This document shows positions 7,755 through 17,094 of a stretch of 35,875 nt of DNA, piece after piece (positions within the stretch are counted from its first letter, which is position 1; every line of letters begins with the position of its first letter). The notes under the pieces are model-generated. The model ran no database searches. It saw only the letters and a list, made by a program, of their open reading frames with translations, and was not told the origin of the DNA. This DNA is from Pseudonocardiales bacterium (GTDB lineage: Bacteria > Actinomycetota > Actinomycetes > Mycobacteriales > Pseudonocardiaceae): assembly GCA_025465385.1 (NCBI GenBank), contig JAODNG010000435.1, positions 1-35,875 on the forward strand. The letters run 5' to 3'. The position numbers and the translations under genes are program-made.

Positions 7755-8993
7755 CGGGTCATCCCCGGCCGAATCGGGTGGTCCGGTCGGGGATGACTGC
7801 GGACGGGGCACATGGTGCGCCGTGCCGGGTTGGCCGCTGAACGCCGGCCGTACCGAGGGCCCCAGCAACGGGGCCGTCCCGACATCCGGGGGTGGCACCT
7901 CCCTGCGGGCGACTTCCTCCGCGGCCCGCACCGCAGCCGCCACGTCCGGGTCGGTGGCGGTGTCGAACCACCCGGCAACGGCCTCGTCGTCGTCCTCTGG
8001 CCGGCTGGCGGCCACGTATTCCCGGCTTGGTTCGTACCGGAACACCCCGTCATCCCCCGGCGCCCCGAGCATCTTGGTGAACCCTTCGAGGGCCTTGCCG
8101 AAGTCGCTGGGCACGATCCAGACCTTGTTCGCATCGCCCTGGGCCATCTGCGGCAGCGTCTGCAGGTACTGATAAGCCAACAACTCCGGCGTCGGGCGAC
8201 CTTCTTTGATCGCGGCGAACACCTTCTCGATCGCCTTGGCCTGACCCTGCGCCTGCAGGTACCTCGCGGCCCGTTCGCCCTGGGCGCGCAGGATACGAGA
8301 CTGTCGCTCAGCTTCCGCGGTGAGGATCGCGGCTTGCTTGGCGCCCTCAGCGGAGAGGATAGAGGCCTGCTTCTGGCCCTCCGCGGTTTTGATCGCCGAT
8401 TCGCGCTGGCCCTCGGCAGTGAGGATGGTGGCGCGCTTCTCCCGATCTGCGCGCATCTGCTTCTCCATCGAGTCCTGGATGGACGGCGGTGGGTCGATCG
8501 CCTTGAGCTCGACGCGCCCTACCCGGATCCCCCACCGCCCGGTCGCCTCGTCGAGCACTCCGGACAGCTGCCCGTTGATGAAATCGCGGGAGGTCAGGGT
8601 GTCCTCAAGACTCATCCCACCGACGACGTTTCGCAGCGTGGTGGTGGCCAGCTGCTCGACTGCCGCGATGTAGTTGGAGATTTCGTATACCGCGTCCTTC
8701 GGGTTGGTCACCTGGAAGTACACGACGGTGTCGATGTCCACTGTCAGGTTGTCCTTAGTGATCACCGATTGCGGCGGGAAGGACACCACCTGCTCGCGCA
8801 GATCGATCCGGTCCCGGATCCGGTCGATGAACGGCACCAGGAAGTTCAGGCCGGGGGTGAACGTACCGCGGTAGCGGCCGAGCCGCTCGACGACCGCAGC
8901 GGACGCCTGCGGAATCACCACCACGGACTTGACAACGGTGGCGACGATCGCCAGCACGATCACCGCTATCACCACGAGCAGAGCAACGCTCAT
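7740..8993 (-). CDS. SPFH/stomatin-like membrane protein
   Basis: At 417 residues this is the equivalent of M. tuberculosis Rv1488. Residues 1–25 form one membrane anchor. The SPFH/band-7 domain follows (IPQASAAVVERLGRYRGTF, DLREQVVSFPPQSVITKDNL, ATTTLRNVVGGMSLEDTLTS). A helical stretch at about 170–260 has imperfect repeats of the type ILTAEGQRESAIKTAEGQKQ, likely a coiled coil for oligomerisation. The last about 100 residues are Pro/Asp-rich and poorly conserved. SPFH proteins build ring-like membrane microdomain scaffolds and pair with NfeD proteins. The ATG overlaps the nfeD stop (ATGA), with GGGGGAG upstream, so the two are translationally coupled. Confidence 0.93.
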   Translation of the reverse strand: MSVALLVVIAVIVLAIVATVVKSVVVIPQASAAVVERLGRYRGTFTPGLNFLVPFIDRIRDRIDLREQVVSFPPQSVITKDNLTVDIDTVVYFQVTNPKDAVYEISNYIAAVEQLATTTLRNVVGGMSLEDTLTSRDFINGQLSGVLDEATGRWGIRVGRVELKAIDPPPSIQDSMEKQMRADREKRATILTAEGQRESAIKTAEGQKQASILSAEGAKQAAILTAEAERQSRILRAQGERAARYLQAQGQAKAIEKVFAAIKEGRPTPELLAYQYLQTLPQMAQGDANKVWIVPSDFGKALEGFTKMLGAPGDDGVFRYEPSREYVAASRPEDDDEAVAGWFDTATDPDVAAAVRAAEEVARREVPPPDVGTAPLLGPSVRPAFSGQPGTAHHVPRPQSSPTGPPDSAGDDPLAEQ

Positions 8994-9418
8994 GAAGGCT
9001 CCCCCAAAACGACGGCAGTGGCGCCGGAGATGGACATCACCGTCACCGCGTGGCCGGGCTCCAGCACCTCGGTCTCGTCGAACGCCCGCGCGGACCAGAA
9101 CTCCCCGCGCAACTTGATCTTGCCGCCGCGCGCGTCAACGGTGCTCACCACAATCGCCCTATCGCCGATCAATGCCTCGACGTTAGTCAGCACGTGGGCG
9201 GTATACAGCCGGCGCTTGAGTACTGGGCGGGCCACGGTGATCAGAGCCACCGCGGTGCCGCCGAAAGCGGCGACCTCCGCCAATGGCCCAGCGCCCAACG
9301 CCGCGAACCCTGCGGCCACCAGTGCCCCCATCCCGAACATGATCAGCACGAAGCCACTGGTCAGTACCTCGGCAGCGATCAGTAGCAGCCCCACAACGAG
9401 CCACACGACAGCGGCCAT
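8990..9418 (-). CDS. NfeD-like membrane protein, partner of the SPFH protein
   Basis: This 142-residue protein, equivalent to Rv1487, has two or three N-terminal hydrophobic helices (VVWLVVGLLLIAAEVLT, FGMGALVAAGFAALGAG) and a C-terminal OB-fold domain (about residues 85–140: LIGDRAIVVSTVDARGGKIK … LEPGHAVTVMSISGATAVV). It is the short NfeD type without the ClpP-like protease domain. It would sit in the membrane with the SPFH protein, helping to organise or sense membrane microdomains. It comes first in the two-gene unit and overlaps the SPFH start by four bases. No clear Shine-Dalgarno precedes its ATG. Confidence 0.9.
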   Translation of the reverse strand: MAAVVWLVVGLLLIAAEVLTSGFVLIMFGMGALVAAGFAALGAGPLAEVAAFGGTAVALITVARPVLKRRLYTAHVLTNVEALIGDRAIVVSTVDARGGKIKLRGEFWSARAFDETEVLEPGHAVTVMSISGATAVVLGEPS

Positions 9419-9475
9419 ATGCCCATCTTGACAGATCTTCGGGCTGGATTCTGCAGTGATCGTGAGCGGGTTTCG

Positions 9476-10333
9476 CTACTCGACAGTGACGAAGTCGATG
9501 AGCTGCTCGACGGCACCCAGCAGGGCCGGCTCAAGATCGCGGAAGCTATCCACGGCGCCCAGGACCCGTGCCCATCCCTGCACCGGGTCCGCGAACCCGG
9601 TCCCGTCCACCCAACCCAGCGCCCGGCACACGCCTTCCTTCCACGGCACCCCGTGCGGGACGTCAGGCCAGCCCCGGATGCGCAGCGTCGCGGGTCGCAC
9701 AGCCTGCCAGATGTCGACATAAGGGTGGCCGGTCACCAGCACGTGCGGCGAGCGCACCGCCGCCACGAGCCGGCTTTCCTTGCTACCGGCGACCAGGTGA
9801 TCGACCAGCACGCCGAGCCGGCGGTCCGGGGCGGGATCGAACTCCGCGATCCGGTCGGCCAGGTAATCCACACCGTCGAGTGGCTCCACGACCACACCGT
9901 CCACCCGTAGATCGTGGCCCCAGACCCGTTCTACAAGCTCCGCGTCGTGCTTGCCCTCCACCCAGATCCGGCTGGCGCGGGCAGTCCGGGCCCGTGTCCG
10001 CGCCACCCGAACCGACCCGGATGCTGACCGGATCACGGCCGCGGTGGGCTGCTGCGCGGGGCGGACCAGCGTGACCGGATCGCCGTCGACCAGGAACGCG
10101 GCACGTCGAAGGGGAAACGACCGGACCACACCCCGGGCATCCTGAAGTTCCACCGCGTCGCCTGCGCAGCGGAGTACCGCGCCGCAGAACCCGCTCGCGG
10201 CATCCTCCACCACCACACCCGCCTCGGCGGGCAGCTGCGGCACCTCGCGGCGTCGGCGTGGCTGCTGCAGCACGTCCGGTCCATAGCGTGCGCTACGACC
10301 CGGTGAGCTGCTCGGTAGGTCACGGGAGCGCAT
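9476..10333 (-). CDS. DUF3097 family protein
   Basis: This is the counterpart of Rv1486c, a conserved actinobacterial protein without a settled function. I chose the ATG at 10333 (285 residues) because family members begin shortly before the RYGPDVL motif; the ORF-track start at 10390 would add 19 residues. The middle contains IWVEGKHDAELVERVWG followed about 40 residues later by LGVLVDHLVAGSKESRLV. Glu in VEGKxD plus a downstream Asp in a β-strand is reminiscent of a TOPRIM-like fold, but only one Asp of the usual DxD is seen, so this is a suggestion. The C-terminus (RIRGWPDVPHGVPWKEGVCR) is strongly conserved in the family. No ribosome binding site is evident. Confidence 0.88.
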   Translation of the reverse strand: MRSRDLPSSSPGRSARYGPDVLQQPRRRREVPQLPAEAGVVVEDAASGFCGAVLRCAGDAVELQDARGVVRSFPLRRAAFLVDGDPVTLVRPAQQPTAAVIRSASGSVRVARTRARTARASRIWVEGKHDAELVERVWGHDLRVDGVVVEPLDGVDYLADRIAEFDPAPDRRLGVLVDHLVAGSKESRLVAAVRSPHVLVTGHPYVDIWQAVRPATLRIRGWPDVPHGVPWKEGVCRALGWVDGTGFADPVQGWARVLGAVDSFRDLEPALLGAVEQLIDFVTVE

Positions 10334-10421
10334 GGGTTCGACGGTAACCGCGGGTCTGAATTCCACGGCGCAGCCACGCCGGGTGTGCATCTTGCGAGTC
10401 CGCGTTCTACGCTCCTACTCC

Positions 10422-11216
10422 GTGCCATGTCCCAGCGCGACATTCACCGTGTGGGCCTCGGCCTGGCTGCACGGCTGCGCCGCCCCTGACGCTGTGATCG
10501 ACGGTCTGCACACCTGGGCGGGTCTGCACGAGGTGGTGGCTGTAGACGAGGCCACCGCACGGCAGCTTGATCTGCCCGCACCCGATGAAGTCCCGACCTC
10601 TGTGGTCGGTATGCTGGCCACGGCGCGACGGGCTGGAGCGGGCGTCGGCCAGCTGTTGTTGCCGGTGCCCGGTGACGTCCGCGGGCTGCCTCCGGAGGGA
10701 CCGCTCGCGGCAGCGGCGCTGCGCAGCGGTGAGGTCGCCGTCTTTACCGGCGCGGAACTGGCGGCGGTGCCGGACACGGTCGCCGAGGGAGTGCTTCGCT
10801 GGACGGTGTTCGCCAGTGGTCCGCTGCCCCCCGCCCCCGAACCTGAACTGCCGGATGCCGAGCATGGGCTGCGCGGCGCGGTGCGCCAGGCGGCAACGAC
10901 TCTGGTGGAGCTCGACCTGGCCCGGCACCGGCCCGGCGTGCGCGCCGAGATCGCCGAAGCCTTGGAGCTCCGGGTCCGCCCGCCATGGCCCGAGGGCACC
11001 CCGCCCCGCGCGCTACGGGTCCTCGAGCAGGCCGACGAGGTGGAGGCGATCCTGCGCGCGGCGGACACCGACAACCTCGGCGGTGCGCTGTCCGCCTCGG
11101 TGGCGGCGGCCCGTTCCGCTGCGCTGCGACCCCTGTTCACCGCGGTACGCGAAGCTCGCCGCTCCGCGGTGGCGGAAGCGGTCCGAGCCCTAACCCCCCG
11201 CGCTGGCCGTCGCTAA
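10422..11216 (+). CDS. Uncharacterised actinobacterial protein
   Basis: I do not know a function. I set the start at the GTG at 10422 (264 residues) because the ORF-track start at 10332 lies on the divergent DUF3097 start and its first 30 residues look random, while sequence from ATFTVWASAWLHGCAAPDAV onward looks like a folded protein. TACGCT nine bases before the GTG may be the -10 box of a leaderless promoter. The protein is Ala/Leu/Arg-rich and mostly helical, with no membrane segment or signal peptide. A notable stretch is GAGVGQLLLPVPGDVRGLPP. It stands divergent to the DUF3097 gene and convergent to hemH. Confidence 0.7.
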   Translation: MPCPSATFTVWASAWLHGCAAPDAVIDGLHTWAGLHEVVAVDEATARQLDLPAPDEVPTSVVGMLATARRAGAGVGQLLLPVPGDVRGLPPEGPLAAAALRSGEVAVFTGAELAAVPDTVAEGVLRWTVFASGPLPPAPEPELPDAEHGLRGAVRQAATTLVELDLARHRPGVRAEIAEALELRVRPPWPEGTPPRALRVLEQADEVEAILRAADTDNLGGALSASVAAARSAALRPLFTAVREARRSAVAEAVRALTPRAGRR

Positions 11217-11335
11217 GCGGCCTCTCACCAGCGCGGTGAAGCCGGTGTCGACTTCTCGTCGACGTAAGAGCAGGCGACGGGTAAGCGCGGTCTCGCGGAT
11301 GGCTAGCGCCTAGGTGTACCACCTGGTTTCGAGGT

Positions 11336-12376
11336 CTACCGCACCGGTTCACAACAGTGCGCCACGCAGGGCATTCCGTTGACGCCTTGACCGGCTGCCG
11401 GCACCTGCGAGCATCGGCGGGCGGGTGCGTTACGGACCTGCTCGGCGACTAGCTCCACCACCATCTCGGCGAAGCGCGGGTCGGTAGCCGGGGTGGCGGC
11501 GCGCACGAAGTCCATGCCGAGCGAGGCCGCCCGCTGCCGTGCCTCCTGATCGAGGTCCCACACCACTTCCAGGTGGTCAGAGACAAAACCGACGGGTGCC
11601 ACCACGACGCCGGGCACGCCCTGGGCATGCAGCGTGTCGAGATGGTCGATGACGTCTGGTTCGAGCCAGGGCACTTGCGGCGGCCCGGAACGGGATTGCC
11701 ACACCACGTCGTAGGAGTCCACCCCCACCGCCGCGGCGACCAGCCGGGCGGCCTCGGTGACCTGCCGGGAGTACCGGTGACCGCGCTCCGCAGCAAGCCC
11801 GGCAGCGGCGTCCGCGGCCAGGGGCACCGAATGCGCCGTGAACACCACCCGGGCGGAGGGATCGGCCTGTTCGCGTGCGGTACGCAGCGCGTCGGCGCAC
11901 GCCGCGATGAACAATGGATGATCGAAGAACTGCCTCAGCTTGACCAACTCGGGTGCCCCGGGCCCGACGGCGAGTCGGGCTCGAGCGATGTCCTCGTGGT
12001 ACTGCCGGCAACCCGAGTACCCAGCCCACGCGGAGGTGGCGAACACCACTGCGCGGCGCACCCCATCGGCTGTCATCGCTACGACGGTGTCTTCCACCAT
12101 CGGGTGCCAGTTTCGGTTCCCGAAGTACACCGGCAGGTCCAGCCCTGCGGTGGCGAGCGCTTGCTCGATTGCGATGATCAGGGTGCGGTTGCATCGGTTG
12201 ATCGGCGACACTCCCCCGAAGTGCAGGTAATGCTGCGCAACCTCATCCAAGCGCTGCGGCGGTACAACCCGGCCACGAGTGACGTTCTCCAGGAACGGCC
12301 GTACCTCGTCGGGTCCCTCGGGCCCGCCGAAGGACAACACCAGCAGCGCGTCGGTCAACGCCGAGATCTGCTGCAT
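11336..12376 (-). CDS. hemH: Ferrochelatase (coproporphyrin-type in actinobacteria)
   Basis: This 346-residue enzyme inserts Fe2+ into a porphyrin near the end of haem synthesis; actinobacterial members act on coproporphyrin III (CpfC). The ATG at 12376 lies just after the inhA stop; the longer ORF-track frame would run back into inhA. Motifs are [77 protein letters not shown] (metal-site His), [17 protein letters not shown] and [15 protein letters not shown]. The C-terminal [21 protein letters not shown] resembles the cysteine cluster that helps bind a [2Fe-2S] centre in mycobacterial ferrochelatase. Order fabG1–inhA–hemH is as in M. tuberculosis. Confidence 0.95.
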   Translation of the reverse strand: MQQISALTDALLVLSFGGPEGPDEVRPFLENVTRGRVVPPQRLDEVAQHYLHFGGVSPINRCNRTLIIAIEQALATAGLDLPVYFGNRNWHPMVEDTVVAMTADGVRRAVVFATSAWAGYSGCRQYHEDIARARLAVGPGAPELVKLRQFFDHPLFIAACADALRTAREQADPSARVVFTAHSVPLAADAAAGLAAERGHRYSRQVTEAARLVAAAVGVDSYDVVWQSRSGPPQVPWLEPDVIDHLDTLHAQGVPGVVVAPVGFVSDHLEVVWDLDQEARQRAASLGMDFVRAATPATDPRFAEMVVELVAEQVRNAPARRCSQVPAAGQGVNGMPCVAHCCEPVR

Positions 12377-12378
12377 AC

Positions 12379-13146
12379 CTAGACGCCGATGGCGTGGAAG
12401 CCGCCGTCGGCCCACACCATCGAGCCGGTGGTGGCAGGTAGCCAGTCGGACAGCAGCGCGCAGACCGTGCGAGCCACGGGGGTCGGATCGTCGATGTTCC
12501 AGCCCAGCGGAGCGCGACCGTTCCAAGCGTTCTCGAATGCGGCGAAGCCGGGGATGGACTTGGCCGCCAAGGTGCGCACCGGGCCGGCCGCCACCAGGTT
12601 GACCCGGACGCCGTGCGGGCCGAGGTCACGGGCGAGGTAGCGGCACACCGACTCCAGCGCCGATTTCGCGACTCCCATCCAGTCATAGGCCGGCCAGGCC
12701 TGCCGGTTGTCGAAGTCCATCCCGACGATCGAGGAACCCGAGCCCAGCAGCGGGAGGCACGCCATCGCCAGTGACTTCAGCGAGTAGGCCGAGACGTGCA
12801 GCGCGGTGGCCACGTCCTCCCACGGCGCGTTGAGGAACTCGCCTCCCAGGCAGGACGCCGGGGCGAAACCGATGGAGTGCAGCACTCCGTCCAGCCCGTC
12901 GACGTGCTCACCGAGTCGCTGCGCGAGCGAGTCCAACTGGCCCTGGTCGGCCACGTCGAGCTCCAGTACCGGAGCCGGCTGGGGAAGCCGCTGCGCGATC
13001 CGCTCCACCAGGCGCAACCGGCCGTATCCGGTGAGTACCACCTGGGCGCCCTGCTCCTGCGCCACCCGGGCCACATGAAATGCGATCGAGGCGTCAGTGA
13101 TCACACCTGTGATCAGCAGCCGCTTGCCGTCGAGCAGACCCGCCAC
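12379..13146 (-). CDS. inhA: Enoyl-[acyl-carrier-protein] reductase (NADH), FabI/InhA
   Basis: This reduces trans-2-enoyl-ACP in FAS-II elongation using NADH. Start is GTG 13146, with GAGAGGA upstream. The FabI-type motif [19 protein letters not shown] (about residues 11–29) binds NADH. HSIGF at 90–94 includes the Ser equivalent to Ser94 of M. tuberculosis InhA. Tyr154 and Lys161 in [13 protein letters not shown] are catalytic. The ending [20 protein letters not shown] is typical. At 255 residues it is shorter than mycobacterial InhA (269). The main gap is the substrate-binding loop: TLA to RAP spans 16 residues ([16 protein letters not shown]) against 26 in M. tuberculosis. This suggests a shorter-chain substrate range. 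It lies 19 bp after fabG1 and 2 bp before hemH. Confidence 0.95.
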   Translation of the reverse strand: MAGLLDGKRLLITGVITDASIAFHVARVAQEQGAQVVLTGYGRLRLVERIAQRLPQPAPVLELDVADQGQLDSLAQRLGEHVDGLDGVLHSIGFAPASCLGGEFLNAPWEDVATALHVSAYSLKSLAMACLPLLGSGSSIVGMDFDNRQAWPAYDWMGVAKSALESVCRYLARDLGPHGVRVNLVAAGPVRTLAAKSIPGFAAFENAWNGRAPLGWNIDDPTPVARTVCALLSDWLPATTGSMVWADGGFHAIGV

Positions 13147-13165
13147 CTGTTGTCCTCTCCCCTGA

Positions 13166-13879
<714 letters not shown>

Positions 13880-13916
13880 CTACGGTCGGGCTTGTGAGGG
13901 CACGAGCCTCCCATAC

Positions 13917-14900
13917 TCAGGGCAGTCGTTGACCGATGGCTAACGCGCCCGCGGCAGCGATTATCGCGAACAGGGTGCCCGCGATCAGCCATGGCTTACT
14001 CGCGTCGGCTCGCTTGGTCTCATAGCCGATCTGCTCGCCGAGAGTGCTCACGACATCGCTGAGCTGGCCAGCGCTGGCAGCGTCGTAGAACTGGCCGCCG
14101 GACAAGTCCGCGATCCTTCGGATCGAGTCATCGTCGGCGGGAACCGGCTGGCGCTCCCCATTGATTTCCACCTGACCGTACGCAGTGCCGAAGGAGATCG
14201 CCGAAATCGGGACCTTGGCTGTGGCCGCGGCGCGAGCCGCGGTGAACCCGCCACGAGAGTCGTCGCCGTCCGGGGTCGGCACCGTCTGTTTGCCGTCGGT
14301 GAGCAGCACGATGCGCGCCGGTGGCGGTCCCTGGACATCGGGGACCACGGCGCCGAAGGCCTCGATCGAGGACAGCGCAGCGAAGATCGCCTCACCGGTG
14401 CCGGTCGCTTCGGCAAGCTTGAGGTTGTCGATGGCCCGCATCACCGAGGCCCGCTCAGTGGTCGGCGACACCAGTACGGTCGCCGAACCTGCGAACGACA
14501 CCAGCCCCAGGTTTACCCCCGGGGTGAGGTCGTGGGCGAATCTCTTCGCCTCCCGCTGCGCTGCGGCGATTCTGGTCGGTTCGATATCAGTAGCCCGCAT
14601 GGACAGCGACACGTCTATCACCAACATGACGGTCGCCCGGTTGCGTGGCACCTTCTGCTCCGCGGTGGGACCGGCCAACGCGATGGTGAACAGCACCAGG
14701 GCAGCGAGAAGCAGCGCCACCGGGAGGTGCCGGTACCAGCCCTGGCTCTTCGGCGCGACCCGTTCCAGCATGGCGAGATTGGCAAAGCGCAGCACCTGCC
14801 TACGCCGTCGGCGCTGCATCCACACGTAGCCGACCGCCAGCGCAGCGACCACCACCAGCAGCAGGAACCACAGCGGACTGGTGAAGCCGGTCAGGCTCAT
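13917..14900 (-). CDS. VWA-domain membrane protein (BatA/Rv1481-like)
   Basis: The ATG at 14900 overlaps the stop of the DUF58 gene by four bases (ATGA) and gives 327 residues; the ORF-track start at 15002 is inside DUF58. Two N-terminal membrane segments (about 7–27 and 59–77) frame a short basic linker. The von Willebrand A domain follows, with the MIDAS metal motif DVSLS at 96–100, a TxxTDGKQ-like strand (VLLTDGKQTVP) and GDDSRGGF. A final membrane segment (AGTLFAIIAAAGALAI) ends the protein. Such proteins work with MoxR AAA+ ATPases and DUF58 proteins in assembling or activating partner proteins at the membrane; the client here is unknown. Confidence 0.92.
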   Translation of the reverse strand: MSLTGFTSPLWFLLLVVVAALAVGYVWMQRRRRRQVLRFANLAMLERVAPKSQGWYRHLPVALLLAALVLFTIALAGPTAEQKVPRNRATVMLVIDVSLSMRATDIEPTRIAAAQREAKRFAHDLTPGVNLGLVSFAGSATVLVSPTTERASVMRAIDNLKLAEATGTGEAIFAALSSIEAFGAVVPDVQGPPPARIVLLTDGKQTVPTPDGDDSRGGFTAARAAATAKVPISAISFGTAYGQVEINGERQPVPADDDSIRRIADLSGGQFYDAASAGQLSDVVSTLGEQIGYETKRADASKPWLIAGTLFAIIAAAGALAIGQRLP

Positions 14901-15859
14901 GTGCCACCGCCCGACCAGTGCCGCTTGCGGTTGACTGCGAAGCGAACAATGTCGGACACCCAGTCCGAGTCGGTGCGCAGCGTCAGCTGCCCAGCACCGC
15001 ATCGGCGCAGCGTCGCGGCTACCTCGTCGCGATGCGCGGCCGCTGCCGCGGCGAACTCCCGGCGCAGCAGCGGGGTGGTCACGACCTCCTTCTGCCGCCC
15101 GGTCTCTGGATCCGCGAGCACAACGGTGCCCATGTCGGGCAGCTCGAGGTCGCGTGGGTCCAGGACTTCGATCGCGATCAGGTCGTGCCGGCCGGTCAAC
15201 CCGCGAAGGGGCCGCTCCCAGTCGAACACATCCCCAGATCGTGGACCGAGGAAGTCCGAGATCACCGTGACCAGACCGCGCCGACGCGGTGGACGGCGCA
15301 GCTGCTCGAGTATTCCGGCGAGGTCTCCGCGGGTACCTTCGGTGGCGCGCGGCACCTCGGCGATCCGGCGGATCATTCCGCGGGCATGCGGCTGACCACC
15401 GCGGGCGGGTACCCGCAACACCTCGGCGCCGGTGCTCACCACAGCACCGATCCGGTTCCCACCACCCCGAGTCAGATGTGTTACGGCGGCGCAGGCGGCT
15501 ACCGCAAGCTCCCGCTTGTCACACTCCGCGGTACCGAAGTCCAGGCTGGCCGACAGATCCACGGCCAGCCACGTTTCCAGTTCACGGTCGGCGACGGTAT
15601 CGCGGATGTGCGGCTCGGTGGTGCGCGCGGTAACCGCCCAGTCCATCCGCCGGACGTCGTCGCCCGGCTGGTATCGCCTGGCCTCTCCCGGCTCGGTGCC
15701 CGGCCCCGGCACCAAGCCGAGGTGATTGCCCTGTAGCAGCCCGTCCAATCGGCGCCGCACGGTGAGCTCCAACGCGCGTAGCCCGGCCTCCATGCGCCCC
15801 TCGCGTAGCGCCGGCGGCGCCCAATGGTGCCGCTGCCCCCAGTCGTTGTGCGCAGTCAT
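14897..15859 (-). CDS. DUF58 domain protein (Rv1480-like)
   Basis: This 320-residue protein has the DUF58 signature PGDDVRRMDWAVTART (about 65–83), which is the name-giving R-x-Y-x-P-GD-x-x-R-x-I/M-D-W pattern. A degenerate VWA-like fold follows, starting with LAVDLSASLDFGT (DxSxS retained) and continuing with LVTVISDFLGPR. It has no membrane segment and would act in the cytosol with MoxR and the VWA membrane protein. It starts 8 bp after the moxR stop and overlaps the next gene by 4 bp, so the three form one transcription unit. Confidence 0.92.
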   Translation of the reverse strand: MTAHNDWGQRHHWAPPALREGRMEAGLRALELTVRRRLDGLLQGNHLGLVPGPGTEPGEARRYQPGDDVRRMDWAVTARTTEPHIRDTVADRELETWLAVDLSASLDFGTAECDKRELAVAACAAVTHLTRGGGNRIGAVVSTGAEVLRVPARGGQPHARGMIRRIAEVPRATEGTRGDLAGILEQLRRPPRRRGLVTVISDFLGPRSGDVFDWERPLRGLTGRHDLIAIEVLDPRDLELPDMGTVVLADPETGRQKEVVTTPLLRREFAAAAAAHRDEVAATLRRCGAGQLTLRTDSDWVSDIVRFAVNRKRHWSGGGT

Positions 15860-15867
15860 CCGGTCAG

Positions 15868-16971
15868 TCAGCTCGGGCCCGCGACCCCGGCAGGCGTTCC
15901 TGGATCAGCGGCAACCGGGCCGGTGCTTTGTGGGCGGGCGGACACCTGTGGCAGCGGCACGGTTTGGAGTACCCGGGTGACGATGTGTTCGACCGGCACA
16001 CCGTCGGCCAGCGCATCGTAGGACAGCACTAGGCGGTGTCGCAGCACGTCAGCCGATACGTCCACCACATCCTGCGGCAAGACGTAGTCCCGCCCGCGGA
16101 TCAACGCCAACGCTCGGGCTGCCGCGACGATACCCAGGCTGGCCCGTGGGGAGGCGCCGTAGGCGACCCAGCCGGCCACGTCGGACAGGCCGTGCTCGGC
16201 TGGTGTCCGAGTGGCGAGGACCAGTCGCACCACATAGTCGACCAGTGCGTGATGCACGAACACCTGTGCGGCGACCTCTTGCAGCCGGATCAGCTCGGCG
16301 GGGTCCAGCACCTGGTTCGGCTCGGGAGGATGCACACCCATCCGGTAGATGATCTCGCGCTCCTCCTCTACCGTCGGGTATTCCACCTGGATCTTGAACA
16401 GGAACCGGTCACGTTGTGCCTCGGGAAGTGGGTAGACGCCCTCGTTCTCGATGGGGTTCTGGGTGGCCAGCACGAGAAATGGCGTGGGCATCGGGTAGGT
16501 GGTGCCACCGATGGACACGTGGCGTTCGGCCATTACCTCCAGCAACGCCGACTGCACCTTGGCCGGGGCACGGTTGATCTCATCGGCGAGTACGAAGTTC
16601 GCCACCACCGGCCCCAGCTCAACGTCGAACTGCTCCCTGCCCTGCCGGTAGATCCGGGTGCCGAGGATGTCGGCGGGAACCAAGTCAGGAGTGAACTGGA
16701 TGCGCGAGAACGAACCGCCCACTACCCGGGCGGTGGTCTCCACAGCGAGGGTCTTGGCCACTCCCGGCACGCCCTCGAGCAGCAGGTGGCCGCGGGCCAG
16801 CAAGCCGACCAGCATCCGCTCGACCAAGCGATCCTGACCTACGATCACCCGCTGGATCTCGAAGGCCGTCCGCTCGATGAGCTGCGCGTCCCTGGCTGGG
16901 GTGGCTACTCGGCCGGGATGGGCCGGCCGGCCGGACGCTGGCAGGTCGGCCCCGCCGTCGGCCTTACTCAC
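15868..16971 (-). CDS. moxR1: MoxR-family AAA+ ATPase
   Basis: I chose the GTG at 16971, which has an ideal GAGGAGG five bases before it, giving 367 residues; the ORF-track start at 17043 has no such site. MoxR features are Walker A GVPGVAKT (67–74), Walker B FVLADEIN (about 126–133), sensor 1 LATQNPIENEG, EAQRDRFLFKI (arginine-finger region) and the C-terminal helical lid with GASPRASLGIVAAARALALI and DVLRHRLVLSYDA. The protein is a chaperone-like ATPase that acts with its DUF58 and VWA neighbours. The first 25 residues are Pro/Ala-rich and probably disordered. It is the first gene of the minus-strand block that continues to hemH. Confidence 0.94.
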   Translation of the reverse strand: MSKADGGADLPASGRPAHPGRVATPARDAQLIERTAFEIQRVIVGQDRLVERMLVGLLARGHLLLEGVPGVAKTLAVETTARVVGGSFSRIQFTPDLVPADILGTRIYRQGREQFDVELGPVVANFVLADEINRAPAKVQSALLEVMAERHVSIGGTTYPMPTPFLVLATQNPIENEGVYPLPEAQRDRFLFKIQVEYPTVEEEREIIYRMGVHPPEPNQVLDPAELIRLQEVAAQVFVHHALVDYVVRLVLATRTPAEHGLSDVAGWVAYGASPRASLGIVAAARALALIRGRDYVLPQDVVDVSADVLRHRLVLSYDALADGVPVEHIVTRVLQTVPLPQVSARPQSTGPVAADPGTPAGVAGPS

Positions 16972-17062
16972 GGGCTCCTCCTCGCAACGGATCCGACTGG
17001 GCACCAATCTGACTCGGGCGCAGATCGACTGCAGCAGATCCACAGGGTCCAGCCAGACCCAA

Positions 17063-17082
17063 CCGCCGCACCGGTGTGGCGG
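17063..17082 (-). terminator. Hairpin after the NlpC/P60 gene
   Basis: On the minus strand CCGCCACACCGGTGCGGCGG can fold into a stem of seven pairs with one mismatch and a CCGG loop, 12 bases after the stop codon. There is no T-run. It could separate the hydrolase transcript from moxR, which starts about 90 bp further on. Confidence 0.4.
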
Positions 17083-17094
17083 CTGTGAAGGTAG

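Noticed and set aside
7812-9431. 539-residue plus-strand ORF opposite the SPFH and nfeD genes
   Set aside because: It is antisense to two clearly recognised, coupled genes, has low-complexity Arg/Pro/His-rich composition, and has no ribosome binding site. It is a high-GC shadow.
16036-17088. 350-residue plus-strand ORF opposite moxR
   Set aside because: It is antisense to moxR with no family features.
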